DNA of 64,000 bases from Micrasema longulum (GCA_022494885.1 JAGVSM010002775.1:30134-94133); one strand, 5' to 3'. Counted from the first letter of the stretch, positions 32,045 through 43,929 are shown. Made by a program: numbers and translations. The notes: generated from the letters alone by a model not told the origin.

Positions 32045-32545
32045 TTTTATATATTTATTTATTTTACGGACTTATGCAGTCCATTCCAACGATGGTATAT
32101 ACGATTTCTTATAATATATACAGACGCTAATAAAATAAAATACATCTAAATAAAATTAAAGCTACGACAAAAAAATAAAAATTACTACCTCAAGACAAGA
32201 TCCGGTCTATCTTAGTGATTTTTTTAATCTCTTACACCAAAAAAGTCCAGAACCTGTCTCCAGTTTACAATACGACACAATCGGGACATTGGTGCGTGCA
32301 AGCCATAGTTTGTGCTGTGTTGATCGAGGATCAGCACATTATTATTTCGCAACCGGCGGATTGGAACATTGAATGACACTTGTTCCAGAAACGATGGTAC
32401 ATCAATTAAGCCATTCAGTAAATTAAACATAAATATGGAGTCAATGTTATTTCTACGTTTTTGTAGACTTGAGAGTTCTTTATAGATTGAAATGATTTCA
32501 TTTGGTTCAAAAGTTATCACGTTTTGGAAATCGCACAATCACAAA
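32045..32545 (-). pseudogene. Jockey/CR1-like LINE C-terminal end and 3' UTR
   Basis: The minus-strand frame has LSSLQKRRNNIDSIFMFNLL, NGLIDVPSFLEQ, the PIRRLRNNNV block and APMSRLCRIVN, the same order as the copy at 6728-7265. The 3' UTR runs to about 32,045, with GCTTTAATTTTATTTAG and CGGACTTATGCAGTCCATTC (seen on the plus strand), and is shared with 19,145-19,290. The palm is absent and the 5' side truncated. Confidence 0.75.
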
Positions 32546-33100
32546 ATCTTGTTTCCTGAACATTTTGTTGGACACGCCAGTGCATTAATAAATACATCAA
32601 TTATAAAAGAACAAATAAATAAACAAATGTGACTCCCATCGCTAAAGGTACAGATATTATGGAATGTGTGTTTTAGTTTCCTTATCATTTTTCCGCTAGT
32701 ACGAGTTTCAAACTGTGCTTTGAAAATTTTTAGTGAACCAAATTAATCTTATTAAATTAATCAATTACTTAAAATGAAATAAGTAGCACTGTCGCGTTAT
32801 TCATTTGTCTTCTTTCTTTAAAGGTTATTTTATTAGTAAACTCCTCAATAGAATCCTTTCGTCTTCCTATCTCATCCTAATTCTAAGCTTTCCTTATCCT
32901 TTACACCCCCCAACGTCTTGGGAACGTAATTATTGTTTCGTAACTAGTTTTTTTTGTTCATTAGTATGTTTACAAATAGTGTTGTACAGTTGTGAAAAAC
33001 TTTAATTCGACTCATACATTTCTATTATTATGTGAATTGTTATTATGTAAATATTATTGCACAAGTGTCGAAAATATAAATATATATAAAATATTAAGAA
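32546..33100. other. No gene seen
   Basis: AT-rich spacer between two minus-strand LINE fragments. The 66-residue ORF at 32,805 has no domain. Confidence 0.35.
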
Positions 33101-33104
33101 TTAG

Positions 33105-33515
33105 AGATAAAATAAAATAAAATAAGATAAAATAAGACTTTATTATTGAAACTAAGTACAAGACAAAAAAGTATGTTTTAAGACGCGCATTTTAAATGTT
33201 AGTTTTTTACAATCAAATGGATCAATAAGGGGAAATTTCAAATCATATTCACGAGCAAAACGTATAAGTGGAGAGTTCTGGGCATAGTTCGTACGAACTG
33301 CTGGCACATGATATAGAGAGCTCGACGTGTGACGGGTGCGGTAGCCGGGGACATTTAATGATAACTCCGACATAAGAGCCGGACTATCAAGGCGTCCACT
33401 AAGTATGTCATGAAGCACCCCCCCCTGTTTAATAGTAGACGGCGATCTTATAAAGTAAGCAAGTGGTGCTTTTTGCAGGAAGACATATAATTGAGATCGG
33501 TATTCCTGCATCTCC
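33105..33515 (-). pseudogene. Jockey/CR1-like LINE C-terminal end, second subfamily
   Basis: On the minus strand it encodes LSGRLDSPALMSELSLNVPG, YRTRHTSSSLYHVPAVRTNY and NSPLIRFAREYD, the generic Jockey/CR1 tail (D.PxL...L.xxVP.RxxR...F...RTNY..NSPL.R....Y). The 3' end is a (TTTTA)n run at about 33,108-33,136. It diverges from the copies at 6.7 and 32 kb, so it is a different lineage. Confidence 0.75.
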
Positions 33516-33644
33516 AGTTACGTTGAAATTCCACTCTAGTTAATAAACCTGTTGTTTTTCCAAATAAATAAAACAAAATAAATTTAAGAAATAAAAAATA
33601 TTGATTTTTAAGATCTCTAAGTACCTAATAAAATTGATATTAGA

Positions 33645-33895
33645 ATGAATCCACCTTGTCCGGGACGAGAATACAGTGCTCTGTGTGAAACAGAACTAAT
33701 ATTTTGGACGAGCGTTTTTGACTCAATGATTAAGGTAAAAAGTGAGTGTATACAAGCCCGGATCGCAGAGAAGTGGCGCATTCTCCCACCATGCCCGAGG
33801 TCCCCGGTTCAATTCCTGTGCCTCGATTATGAACGCTATCTTCATCTGTATATATCAAGACGGTATACTTAACTTCTGTGCTATCTGTATATTAC
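33645..33895 (+). mobile_element. SINE-2, best copy
   Basis: Contains GAAACAGAACTAATATTTTG and GACGAGCGTTTTTGACTCAA, then a tRNA-like segment with GGATCGCAGAGAAGTGGCGC and a B box GGTTCAATTCC, then GATTATGAACGCTATCTTCA. The tRNA-like part lies in the middle rather than at the 5' end, so this may be two fused units. Fragments recur at 15,950 and, inverted, at 40,315. Confidence 0.55.
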
Positions 33896-34539
33896 CTCAG
33901 TATGTACCTAACTACTTGTCAAATCGACATCATATGATCGAAACAAGCCAATGAATGACCGCAAACAATTAGTCCGCGTTCCTTACGTCATTAACATTAA
34001 GAATAGGTCTCATTTATACTTTAAATAGGCTTTTGTGATAGGAAGTGCCCACTTCAAAGTGATTATAAACTTCAATAAATCCCAATTCAAGCAAAAAAAG
34101 CTCGCTTGAACATGATTTTTAACAGACTTTTGACACTTGCCGAGACGATATGCTTAACGATCGTCTGTATTCATCTACCGAGCGACTACAAAGCCGAGTC
34201 CTTTGACGTCTCAATACGTACACTCCAGAAGATAGTAAAACAGACGGAAAAAATATAATAACTCTTTTTTTTTTTACATTGGTAACATTTTACGGCTAGA
34301 TGCTCTTGTATGTTAATAGAGCAGCATCTAGCTAGTCTAGCCACTGCATCTTGCCATTCGTTTCCGAAACTGACAGTTATGTCAGAATTTAATTCGACTT
34401 CAAAATTTACTCATTTCTCTCTTATATTTGTAATAGGCTTTTTAGAAAAAAAATGCCAACCTCAAAACGATTGAAAATTAAAATAAATTATAGTTAAAGG
34501 AAAAATTGCTCTGTGGAACAATTTTTTTTACTCTGTAAA

Positions 34540-34860
34540 TGCGTAGATAAACGTATCGAGGGGTTCTAGACCCGTCGGTGTAAACCAAAGAACTAACATT
34601 ATATCGTGATAGTGGGGGGATCGGTAGTTTTTCTTTGTAGTCGGTCAGGAGAATTTTATCTTCAACTATGACGTCATACTGAAGCTATGTAATTTTAGAG
34701 TGTAGATATGTGTATTGTGACGTACGTTTTCCCTTGTTTCATATCGATGTACCTACCCAAAACTTGAAGGTGGGGGGGTCGGTAGTATATCTTTGTAATC
34801 GCTAGAGCGAATTTATCTTCAACTATTCCGTCAAGATGAAGATATGACGTCTTTATCTTC
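34540..34860 (+). repeat. Imperfect tandem duplication, about 170-bp units
   Basis: Two successive units share GGGGGRTCGGTAGT, TCTTTGTA, TTATCTTCAACTAT and a following GTCA-rich stretch. The first has a perfect TGACGTCA at 34,669-34,676. No gene start follows. Confidence 0.5.
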
Positions 34861-34869
34861 CCATCATAA

Positions 34870-34995
34870 TCGAGGCCCTGGTAGGGTCAGCGTGAATGAT
34901 TTATTTTAAAGTTGGTTCACTGCAATATTTCACAGTCCCTGGACTGGCACTTGAAACCTGATCTATATGTTACAGATTATTGAAATCCGCTAAAT
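34870..34995 (+). repeat. SINE-1 body remnant
   Basis: GCAATATTTCACAGTCCCTG, then GACTGGCACTTGAAACCTGA, matches the SINE-1 middle (GAATATTTCATAGT..CTGGTACCTGAAGCG). Head and tail are eroded. Confidence 0.45.
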
Positions 34996-35079
34996 TTGGA
35001 GTTCTCTACGCGTCACTGTGTGCGAATAAGTAAAAAAGTTTCCTTTGTATGCATACTCGTGCCTAACGTGCCGTAAGGC

Positions 35080-35160
35080 GGCCTCCGTGGTGTAGTGGTC
35101 AAGATGCTCGACTCACACTCGGAAGGTTCTGGGTTCGATTCCCGGTGAGAACACAAAAAA
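35080..35160 (+). repeat. tRNA-Val-like sequence (SINE or tRNA pseudogene)
   Basis: Reads GGCCTCCGTGGTGTAGTGGT, an anticodon arm with loop CTCACAC (anticodon CAC, valine) and a well-paired T arm CTGGG-TTCGATT-CCCGG. The acceptor stem does not pair (GGCCTCC against TGAGAAC), so a functional tRNA is unlikely. It may be a SINE head or a tRNA pseudogene. Confidence 0.5.
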
Positions 35161-35224
35161 TAAATGTGATTTTTCTCAAGCCTGGGTGTTCTGTGATGTA
35201 ATTCACCTCTGTAATTGTTGAAAT

Positions 35225-35300
35225 ACATTTAAATATGAACAGCTCCCTAGGGAGGAAATCCAGCTAGTCTGCAAGCATTTGGACATAATCAAACATTGTC
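35225..35300 (-). repeat. RepA end fragment
   Basis: CAGCTCCCTAGGGAGGAAAT, then TGCAAGCATTTGGACATAAT, is the hairpin end of RepA in minus orientation. The rest of the family is absent. Confidence 0.6.
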
Positions 35301-36119
35301 TATATTATAAGATTTTAAAATCTTAGATTTCGTATTGAATGCTACTCTTGCTTGTTTTATCCGGCTGACTTTTTATGATTTTGATCGAGTAATTTTGCTG
35401 GTCAAATAAACAAAGAATCCTCTATAAGGAATTATCATACGCTTCCATCGCATTCCGTAATATAAATTCAAGACACGCCTCTTGGACTCTTACGCCCAAA
35501 TGGATAATGGAAATGCAAAGCCTTTATCGTTCGTATATTTTATTCAAAACAATTGCTTGCAATAAGCAAAATTATTCTTCGACCTGTGTTTTTCAACCAG
35601 TAGTTTTGCCGAGGCTTATCGAGGAAACCTAAATAATGTATAGCTTCTCTCTTGCTACACCGCTGAGCGGAATTTCGTGTCTGAGAATTATTTATTGAAA
35701 CCACCAACCCTCTGAAAATATATGGGAAGTGTTGTAAAAAAGTTTCAATCAAATATTCTTCATTCCACATAGTAAAAAATTAGAAATTTGTGTAATTTAT
35801 AAAAACATCATTTTATTGATTTAGTTCACAACATCTTAAGAAATAATATAAACTTTTCTGAATATGAAATGCGATTCAGATTACAGTGTACATATTCAAT
35901 TGTCTTGCTACCTAATCGCATCGCCTCGGATGTCGACATATTTCACGGCAGTGGGCCTTACCTTAGGAAAGCACTTTCTAACTTTTAATTTTTATTTTTA
36001 CATTTTGTAATATTATTTTAATAACATAACTATCTGCTGTAATTTGTGATCTATTATTGTATTTAGAATGAATTGGGTCTTTTTTCTGTAATGTTCTAAA
36101 TATCTGAATAAAAAATAAA

Positions 36120-37500
36120 CGAAATAAAAATATTAACAAATTACAACAGTAGCTCAATCACAAATAACTATCGATGGGCTGATAAGCGACGTGATAACAA
36201 TTTCTCACCATGGTTGTTTATCGTATTCGCGATCATAATGGAACATCCGTGAACACTTTAATGTCAAAATATTTACCTTTCGCGACGTATAATCCTGCTG
36301 CGCAATCACATATTTTAATTTCACCGGTGTAAATATGGAAAATGCTCCAACACTGCTATTTTTATTTATTTATTTATTATTATTTATCATGCTATTTATT
36401 ACATTAAGCCGGCGTTTGGCAAGCCAAATGTCAAGAAAAGCAGTCGCCGTAGTAATTGTTATTAAATTTTCACTTTATTGTATTAGATACTCCTAACTAT
36501 TTAGCAAATGCCATACGAGTATATTGTATTATTTTTTATAGTAAACGCCGATTTTTCGCCAGTGAACTGTATTTATTCACGAGGAAAACGAAAAACAAAC
36601 CGACACGAGCGTTGACTTAGAGATTACAAACGCGTGGACTTATGACTGCGATAACTTAAGCATGTTCATTATTGTTCGTTCTGATCGCTCAAATGCTTAG
36701 CATGTTTTTAAGCGCGTCGGTATTTAGTTGTGATTAAACTACAGGGATGGAGATCATTTTAGGTAAGGTAATATGGAAGTCTATGCATTTACAGGGCTTA
36801 TGAACTGTCATTGGCTAGTTTAAGTGGCCACGTTTCACCCTGTGTAACGTTCACCATTATGCATATGTTTGAACATCCATATTTCTTGGATTCTTCCATC
36901 GGTTGATTTTAATGAAGTGAACGAGCTGAAACCTTTTTTGTTGCGAAGAGATTCATCTGATCGAATTATTTCACAAATTCGGCAACGCCTTAAACAATTT
37001 ACAAATTTTTAAACTTCTTCTTGGACCGATGGATAGATGCATCTCTTAACAACAAAAAAAGTTTCAACTTCACTAAAATCAACATTGAAAGCATCCACCA
37101 CAAACCCGAATCCGTTTTAAAGACTAAATGTCTTTCTTCAGATTCACTCATACTAGCGAGTATTTTTTTTCCATTACGAATTGATTATATTTCATCCTTT
37201 ACTAACCAAATTCAGTCAAATATTTACATTTACAATTTTCAATGTCTCTTTCTAAACTAAAATCAACAGATGGAATAATCGAAGAAATATGGATGTTCGA
37301 ACATAGGCAAAATGGTAAAAGTTACATGGTGTTTAAAGTGGCCACTTAAACCAGCCATTGATAGGTCATTAGTCCTGTAAGTGCCTTGACTTCTATATTA
37401 CCTTCTCTGAAATGTTCTCCATCCCTGTTGTGATTTGTTGATCTTAATGACTCCCTAGGGGGTGAAATCCAGTCTTTTGTCTCCAAACATTAGGACAAAC
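36120..37500. repeat. RepA inverted pair
   Basis: A plus-orientation RepA (36,125-36,149 and 36,742-37,030, split by MITE J) faces a minus-orientation RepA (37,258-37,495) ending with the CTCCCTAGGGGG hairpin region. Arms of about 250 bp could fold into a long stem around a 225-bp spacer. The same head-to-head arrangement occurs at 54.4-55.4 kb. Confidence 0.6.
36150..36741 (+). mobile_element. 592-bp MITE family J, copy 1, inserted in RepA
   Basis: TIRs TAGCTCAATCACAAATAACT (left) and TAGTTTAATCACAACTAAAT (right, minus strand), flanked by CAG at 36,147-36,149 and 36,742-36,744. RepA sequence resumes on both sides (ATTACAACAG | GGATGGAG), giving a clean insertion with a 3-bp duplication. The interior has no ORF. 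A second copy lies 1.6 kb downstream in the same orientation. Confidence 0.8.
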
Positions 37501-38327
37501 TTAGAATATTGTAGCGTACATATATTTTTTTTAAATTATGGCATCATATCATGCTTGAAAAAAACATTTTAGCTACGCGTGTTGGCACTGTAAAATGACT
37601 TGTTAAATCGAAATAAGAATGGATGTGTATATTATAATTAATGTGATTATCTAATGCGAACATTGCACTTTTGCAAGTATGTAAATATCACATTATTACG
37701 ATAGATTCTCACATACAGTCTTAACCCATTCAGACCTTAATTTAATTCATTTGGAAACAATACAAAAATATATTCTGCATGCACGATGTTTGTTTCATAT
37801 TTTTTTTATCTTTCATATTTAAGAAATGATTTAGCTTTAATTTTAATGAACCCTGGGTCTTAAACTGATCATGAACCCCCAAAATGTATGAAACATTTGT
37901 TGTTATACTACAACATATGTTTATTAAATAAAATTAGATTTATTTTAGTGAAATACATTGAAAATTTGCCGACAGGAATTCGCTCCAAAAAAAAAATCAG
38001 TCTGAACCCAGCTTTCAAACGGATTTTTTTATGTAATTTGACTTACAAAAAAGCAGGAAAAACTAGACGCGTACTTAGTTGATTAAAAAATAATAAAAAA
38101 GGAGTTGATAAAACTTAAATTTCGTGCATATTTGAAATGATCACCTGGGCCTGAGTTATTTTCGACTGTTTATATAGAAAAACCGACATTTGTGTACGAA
38201 AATGTGTATATTTGCATGAAATTAAATTTAAAGCATCTTCGTTTTCGTTTTCGTTCGAGAAACTTAATTTTACTTTGTTAATAAAATTGAAGATAAATGT
38301 TAACTTCCCATTGTAATCGGGTCCCCG
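37501..38327. other. No gene seen
   Basis: AT-rich DNA between the RepA pair and MITE J copy 2. Short ORFs lack domains. Confidence 0.35.
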
Positions 38328-38907
38328 TAGCTTAATCACAAATAACTATCGACGTGCTAATAAGCGGCGTGATAACGAATTCATGGTTGTCTATCGTATT
38401 CACGATCATAATGGAACATACGTGAACACCTAATATAAAATGTCAAAATATTTACTTTCCGCGATGTATAATCCTGCTGCGCAATCACATATTTGAATTT
38501 CACCGGTGTATATATGGAAAATATTCCATAATTGCTATTTTTATTTATTTGTTATTTATCATGCTATTCATTGCATTTAGCCGGTGGTTGGCAAGCCAAA
38601 TGTCAAGGAAAGCAGTCGCCATAGTAATTGTAATTTAGTTTTCACTTTGTTGTATTAAATACTCCTTACTTTTTTGCAAATGCAATATATTGTATAATTT
38701 TTAATAGTAAATGCCGATTTTTCGCGAATGAATTGTATTTATTTACGAGGAATACAAAAAACAAACCGAAACGAGCGTTGACTTAGAGATTACACACGCG
38801 TTGACTTATGACTGCGATAACTTAAGCTTATTCATTATTGATCATTGTGATCGCTTAAATGCTTAGCATGTTTTTAAGCACGTTGATAGATATTTGTGAT
38901 TGAGCTA
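38328..38907 (+). mobile_element. 580-bp MITE family J, copy 2
   Basis: TIRs TAGCTTAATCACAAATAACT and (minus) TAGCTCAATCACAAATATCT. Flanks are CCG and CTG, which fits a 3-bp duplication with one later change. Highly similar to copy 1 along its length, for example CCTGCTGCGCAATCACATAT and ACGAGCGTTGACTTAGAGAT. No ORF. Confidence 0.8.
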
Positions 38908-39540
38908 CTGGGCAGAAAGGGACTACATTACTGATCGATTAAAGGTACGCGTATCTAAGATAGTATTTTTGTTTGAAATGCAATAAAAAATATTTTGTAA
39001 AGACATTCGTTTTTTTATATAATTTTGAACAACGGGTAATTGATAGAGCTTTTTAGTATTCATTTAAAATCTCGTGATTTTACTGTAGGAGAGTTTTTCA
39101 TTTGAATTTTTTTTCAAAGATATTTTAAGTATGTTTGTCGAAATCTTTATTAACAATCACTGGGTTCAACCCTCCTAGAAGTTTACCGTTAAAATGGAAC
39201 ACTGGGCAAACATTGCCTTTTACGTTTCGTTTTCAAAAAAATCTCCATCTCTTTCGAAATATCTTGATATTTTGTAATTTTTATTCTGAGAACTGTGCAC
39301 GATAAAGGAAAATTTGTGATACCGGAGCCTCGTTTGTGAAGGAGCGATATGGATACAGTAATAATCCTTTGCTCCCCGGCGGTACCAATTTGTCTAGGTA
39401 CAAAACAATTTATATTATCTCTTATATGAGAATGTAAATTATCACTGTCGGTACATACGTATTTGGTCATTTTTGAGTAGTTTCGGCCATTTTAAAGTAA
39501 TTACTTCCAAAAAATTACTTCAGGGTACGTATTCTGGTGG
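38908..39540. other. No recognised gene
   Basis: A 93-codon minus-strand frame (39,189-39,470) has a more balanced composition than most ORFs here (C, P, R, S present) but matches no family I know. No splice or promoter context supports it. Confidence 0.35.
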
Positions 39541-39579
39541 GAAGTTAAAATATATCTTCAAGTTTATCTACGGACTAAA

Positions 39580-40300
39580 ATATATATGAGTTCGATTCGC
39601 AGTAATCTTGAGTATGCCTCATGCGTATGGAGTCCGCAATATCAAAACCATATAAATTCAATAGAATCTGTTCAAAAAAAGTTCTTTAAGTACCTTTTGT
39701 ATAAGTTCCAAATTTCTAACCCACGTTCAAATTCAAATTACGAGCAACTTCTAACTCTTTTTCATTTTAATTCTCTAATAAAACGCCGCGTTGTTTTCGA
39801 TATAAAATTTCTGTATAAAATATTAAACTACAAAGTAGATACTAACCTACTAAATAAAATACAAATAAATGCGGGATTGAGAACACTCAGACATCGGGAA
39901 ATATTTTAACTGCCTTTGTTTTCAAATCATTATTTGTGCATACATACCACACACCCATGGCCTGCATGTGTCGGGAATATAATATATACTGCCGAAACAA
40001 TAAAATTGACATTTTTCATGATACTCTCTCAGCTTTTGCGAAAAATCTCTTAGGAATAAATCTTATTCAATAAGTACACACGTACAACTTTTTTTTTATT
40101 GCATTGTATCCTGTATAAAAAAAATATTAAAAAAATATGTATCATAACTTAATATATAAATCTATTTTGTGTAATTCTATAATTAAAGATATATATGCAT
40201 GTAAAATTGTATTGACGAATGCTTTCAAATTGTATGTTTCTAGTATGTATCTTTGTTGAATTACCTAATAAAAATATATTTTTTTTTTTTTAAATGTTTA
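39580..40300 (+). pseudogene. Jockey/CR1-like LINE C-terminal end, third subfamily
   Basis: The frame reads SSIRSNLEYASCVWSPQYQN (from the (L)VRSxLEYaSxVWsP motif), HINSIESVQKKFFKYL and GLRTLRHREIF, stop. A second frame then supplies YHTPMACMCREYN near 39,945, the usual .NSPL.R...EYN ending. A poly(T/A)-rich 3' tail ends near 40,290 (AATAAAAATATATTTTTTTT). Palm absent and one frameshift. Confidence 0.75.
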
Positions 40301-40314
40301 TTTTATATCAATAT

Positions 40315-40425
40315 AAGTTTATACCGTCTCAGTATATACCGACGAAGATAACCGTTCATAATCGCGGCCCTAGGGATCAGTTTGGCGTAGAGCGGCTCCC
40401 GTTTGGTTGCGTAAAATTACTATTC
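40315..40425 (-). repeat. SINE-2 fragment (minus)
   Basis: TATACCGTCTCAGTATATAC and GAAGATAACCGTTCATAATC, then GCGGCCCTAGGGATC, is the reverse complement of the SINE-2 3' half at 33,825-33,880. Confidence 0.5.
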
Positions 40426-41865
40426 CTATATAAACCTCAATATAATAATAATTATAGCAAGTAAGTTCTTTAGTCTTCAAATATGTTTGTGGTTTGATTA
40501 TAATGTGGGCTTATAATTTGTTTTTGTAAATACATCGTATAGGGAAAATATCAACTTTTTCTCTTGGGTTTCTCGAATGGTTTCTAATTTGTACCACTAT
40601 TTTAAAATATTTTTTTAAAGAATTAAAAAAAAAACAAAAAAAATATCTAATTGTTTTCAAGCTATAAATAACATAATTAAAAAAAATACCAAGTTTGAAA
40701 ACTCTACTAAAGGTAACAACGGGTTAACTCGCATGTTTGTTCGAGATTTCTCGAAATATATTCAAACATGCGATTTTAAACGAAGATTTTTATTTAAGAA
40801 TTAGGGGTTTAATACAGATACAAATGATTGGGTATTACAAATGTATTATAAATTATAATATTTTGTATGCATGCATTTCTTTTATCACTCGGTTTCTTAG
40901 AAATCGTGTCCATTTGAATTGATATAGTTTTTATATATCTCATCATGCTAAACGCTTTCATTATTCCGTGAATAATTTATTGACTGAATAATAATTAATA
41001 AAAACACAACATGATGTCTGTTCCTTCAACTGACGTTTTAATAATTATTTTCCACGTTGGCAATCAGAAGTAGTTAATCACTTTCTTTAAGTGCAAGCGC
41101 GTGTATAAATATTGTAATTATATTTTTTATCCCGGTTTTTGATAAGTAAATGAATAAATTATTCAGCAAGTGTTACATGCAATATAATGTAATAAAATGT
41201 GACCAAAACACCATTTACCACAATATCTCTCGTCACGTTTTGATTTCGCTTTATACGTAAATTAATAATTATTTTGTCTGAAACTGCAAACGATTCTCCA
41301 ACAAGGTACTTCTTAAAGTTCGGGCTTTGACAACAATTAAAAAAAAAATTGTCAAGTACAGGTTGTTTGGAAAGAGATACTATAGAGTCGAAGAACATTT
41401 GCAGGACATGATTGCTCGGCATTAGATTCGTGTTTATTTATTTCAATTTATTGATTTCAGTTAGTTGATTTGAAATGTGTTGTTGATTGAATTTTTTTCA
41501 TTTGTTAGGTTTAATTTACTTAATCGTTGAATTATTTCATATGGTTATAATTTTTTGACGTTTATAAAAGAATAATATAATCCTATGTAAAGAATAATAT
41601 AATAATAATAATGATAATACGGATAGGCACATAATACAATATTTAAAAAAATGTATCTTAATTTTCTAAGTTCTTAAATATTTTTGTTTTAGCTGCAAAA
41701 AAATAACGTCGGGTAGTAAATTGGTGTTGTATAGCACTATTGACTTATCGAATCCTTTTAAGATGGATGTTTTGATTATTATCAAAAGTAGTTATCTTTC
41801 ATTAATTTGTTTTACAAGTCAATAAATTTAAAGGAAAATGCGTCGCTTCATATGTTTTTTTTTAT
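40426..41865. other. No gene seen
   Basis: About 1.4 kb of AT-rich DNA with no supported repeat border or domain. Confidence 0.35.
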
Positions 41866-41869
41866 GAAT

Positions 41870-42066
41870 AACCCGCTAAGTCACTATTTTTTAAGGCTTG
41901 CCAGCAGGTAGGAAAAAAAGGATATGGAAGAAAGTTAAAATACACCACAACACCCTGACCAAGTGAGAAAAAAAATTCTTGATTTTTTCTCGCAACTGGG
42001 GGGAATTGAACCCGCGACGCCAGTTTCATCGTTGGTTGTCTAATAAATTGCGCCACGGCTCTTGTC
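41870..42066 (-). mobile_element. SINE-4 (minus)
   Basis: The minus strand opens GAGCCGTGGCGCAATTTATT (A-box-like), then GAAACTGGCGTCGCGGGTTC and AATTCCCCCC (B box GGTTCAATTCC), then a body with ACTTGGTCAGGGTGTTGTGG. It shares GAAACTGGCGTCGCG with 11,784. Acceptor pairing is poor, so it is a SINE rather than a tRNA gene. Confidence 0.6.
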
Positions 42067-42626
42067 AAATGTAATTGTTATTTCTAAGAAAACATGGTGA
42101 TCGACTTTATACATCGCACCTAAAAACGTCAAAAATATTCGACCCAATTGGTTTGTTAACCCGGAATCTGGTTATATTGTTACAAATTAACTATTTCAAT
42201 AAAAAGTTAACTTATTTACTTCATTCGTATTTTTACTTCAAAAGGTTTCCTTTGAAAGCGGTGAAAAAATATGTCAAAAGGGAACAGGATGCTCTATGAT
42301 AAAAACAACACCAAAATACAAAAGCCCAACGACCCATGCAAAGATCCCGGTAAATTAAAAGGCGACATAAACTCGTACATTCGTTCATATTATGTATATA
42401 CTATACGCGTATACAAGGCTTAAGGACGTAAATGGTAGCCGAGGACCCGAATAGGAATAAGCAGGAAGGATGCCTTTTATGTCCGACAGCGCGGAGTACG
42501 AAAACCTAGAGGAATAATAATAATTCAACGTAAGATAAGGGAAAAGCTAGAAGACATGAGCAGAAGATTATATAATCAATAACTTGCTTAGAAAGACAAT
42601 GGCAAAGTTAATTGGATTTTTAATTT

Positions 42627-43577
42627 GTTAATAGACTATTAAACTATTCCATTTTATTTTAAAAATATATATATCTTTGATGGGCGGACATAAATATAGG
42701 TAAATATAGTAGGGCGGTAGTATACTGCAAAAAGTGCAACTTTTCGGGAGAGCAAAAAAAACGTTATTATGAACCCAATTATTTAGCTACAAAACTCATA
42801 TTTTGCAAAATGGGTTATTATTTGTAGATTATTTTATTTGTGTCACAAAATTCAAGTAATTTGTACAAATAACATAAATATTCCAGATATACTACTTGAA
42901 CCATTAAAGATGGGACAGAAATGAGTCTACCTATGCTTCTAGAACTAACTAATACTATTAGTACAACTCAATAATTGATAGAAATGAGTCCACTTATATT
43001 ACTGAGACCATCTTATACTATTTGTGCCACTGAAAATAGGATATTTATTTTACACAATGACACAAATGTGCATGTTTATTTTATTAAAACCAAATTTTAA
43101 TAAGTTCTTAGTTGTTTATTTATGTTTTGAGTAGTCATAGAAGTGTACTGTTAATACCATTGATACAGTACAAGGAACATTTTCGCATATAAATCACAAA
43201 ATGAACAATAATGCTGTTATACTCTTATGTCCGCCCATCAAAGATACATCGTTTAACAGCTCTATGATTTTAAAGTTTTGTATTTCTAGAATAACTCCGC
43301 GTATCACGTCAGAGGTTCGCTTATTCTGTCAGTTCTGACGACTGGGCCGTTTACGGTAATGGAAACCGGATATCTTTCACAGCTCTCTCTTATCATTGGT
43401 TGATTTACTTGAACCAGTGACATCGTTCAAAGTCGTTCGTTTTTGTTAAAATATTTTTTATTATTTTTTTCGTACATTTTGAAGAATCTTTGCCACACAG
43501 TTTAATGCTCTAATTTTTACCGCGCGCAAGAAATAATTTTTTGTATCCGATTTCCCGTAGGGCTGAAGTTCATCATC
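42627..43577 (+). repeat. Dispersed repeat H, copy 2, split by MITE K
   Basis: Outer parts 42,627-42,672 and 43,247-43,577 correspond to 15,490-15,880, in which they are contiguous across GTATATCG. The middle is MITE K. Confidence 0.7.
42674..43244. mobile_element. 571-bp MITE family K with TA target duplication
   Basis: Perfect 20-bp terminal inverted repeat TCTTTGATGGGCGGACATAA at both ends, flanked by TA on each side (42,672-42,673 and 43,245-43,246). The homologous site at about 15,538 is uninterrupted. No ORF. TA duplication and TIR length suit a Tc1/mariner-type MITE, though ISL2EU-type elements also use a two-base target. Confidence 0.85.
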
Positions 43578-43929
43578 ATAGTTTTTATTTAAAGAGGTTC
43601 TGAAACGCTCGACCGATAATATTTTCCGAAACTGCGTATAATTTTAACTGTTTGTTTTATTTTGTGAACATCATGTTAGTACGTAATATAATATTATCTA
43701 GGTAATAACTTGCATACTTATTCAACTAGATAAGTTGTGGTTTTAAGTACACAACCAGATTCTAGAGCCCTTAAACCTGTTAATTTTCAATAAATGACGC
43801 TGAGTAACACCTGCCTTTATGTTTACAATGTTTAGGATTCAGTAACTTTCGTTTGATAGACATACGTATTTCAACCCTAACGCGTACATCTGTATGAATA
43901 ATACCCACTTTAATGAGATTAATATATAA

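Noticed and set aside
39189..39470. 93-residue minus-strand ORF as a real gene
   Set aside because: Composition is less AT-driven than most, but there is no family resemblance, start context or splice evidence.
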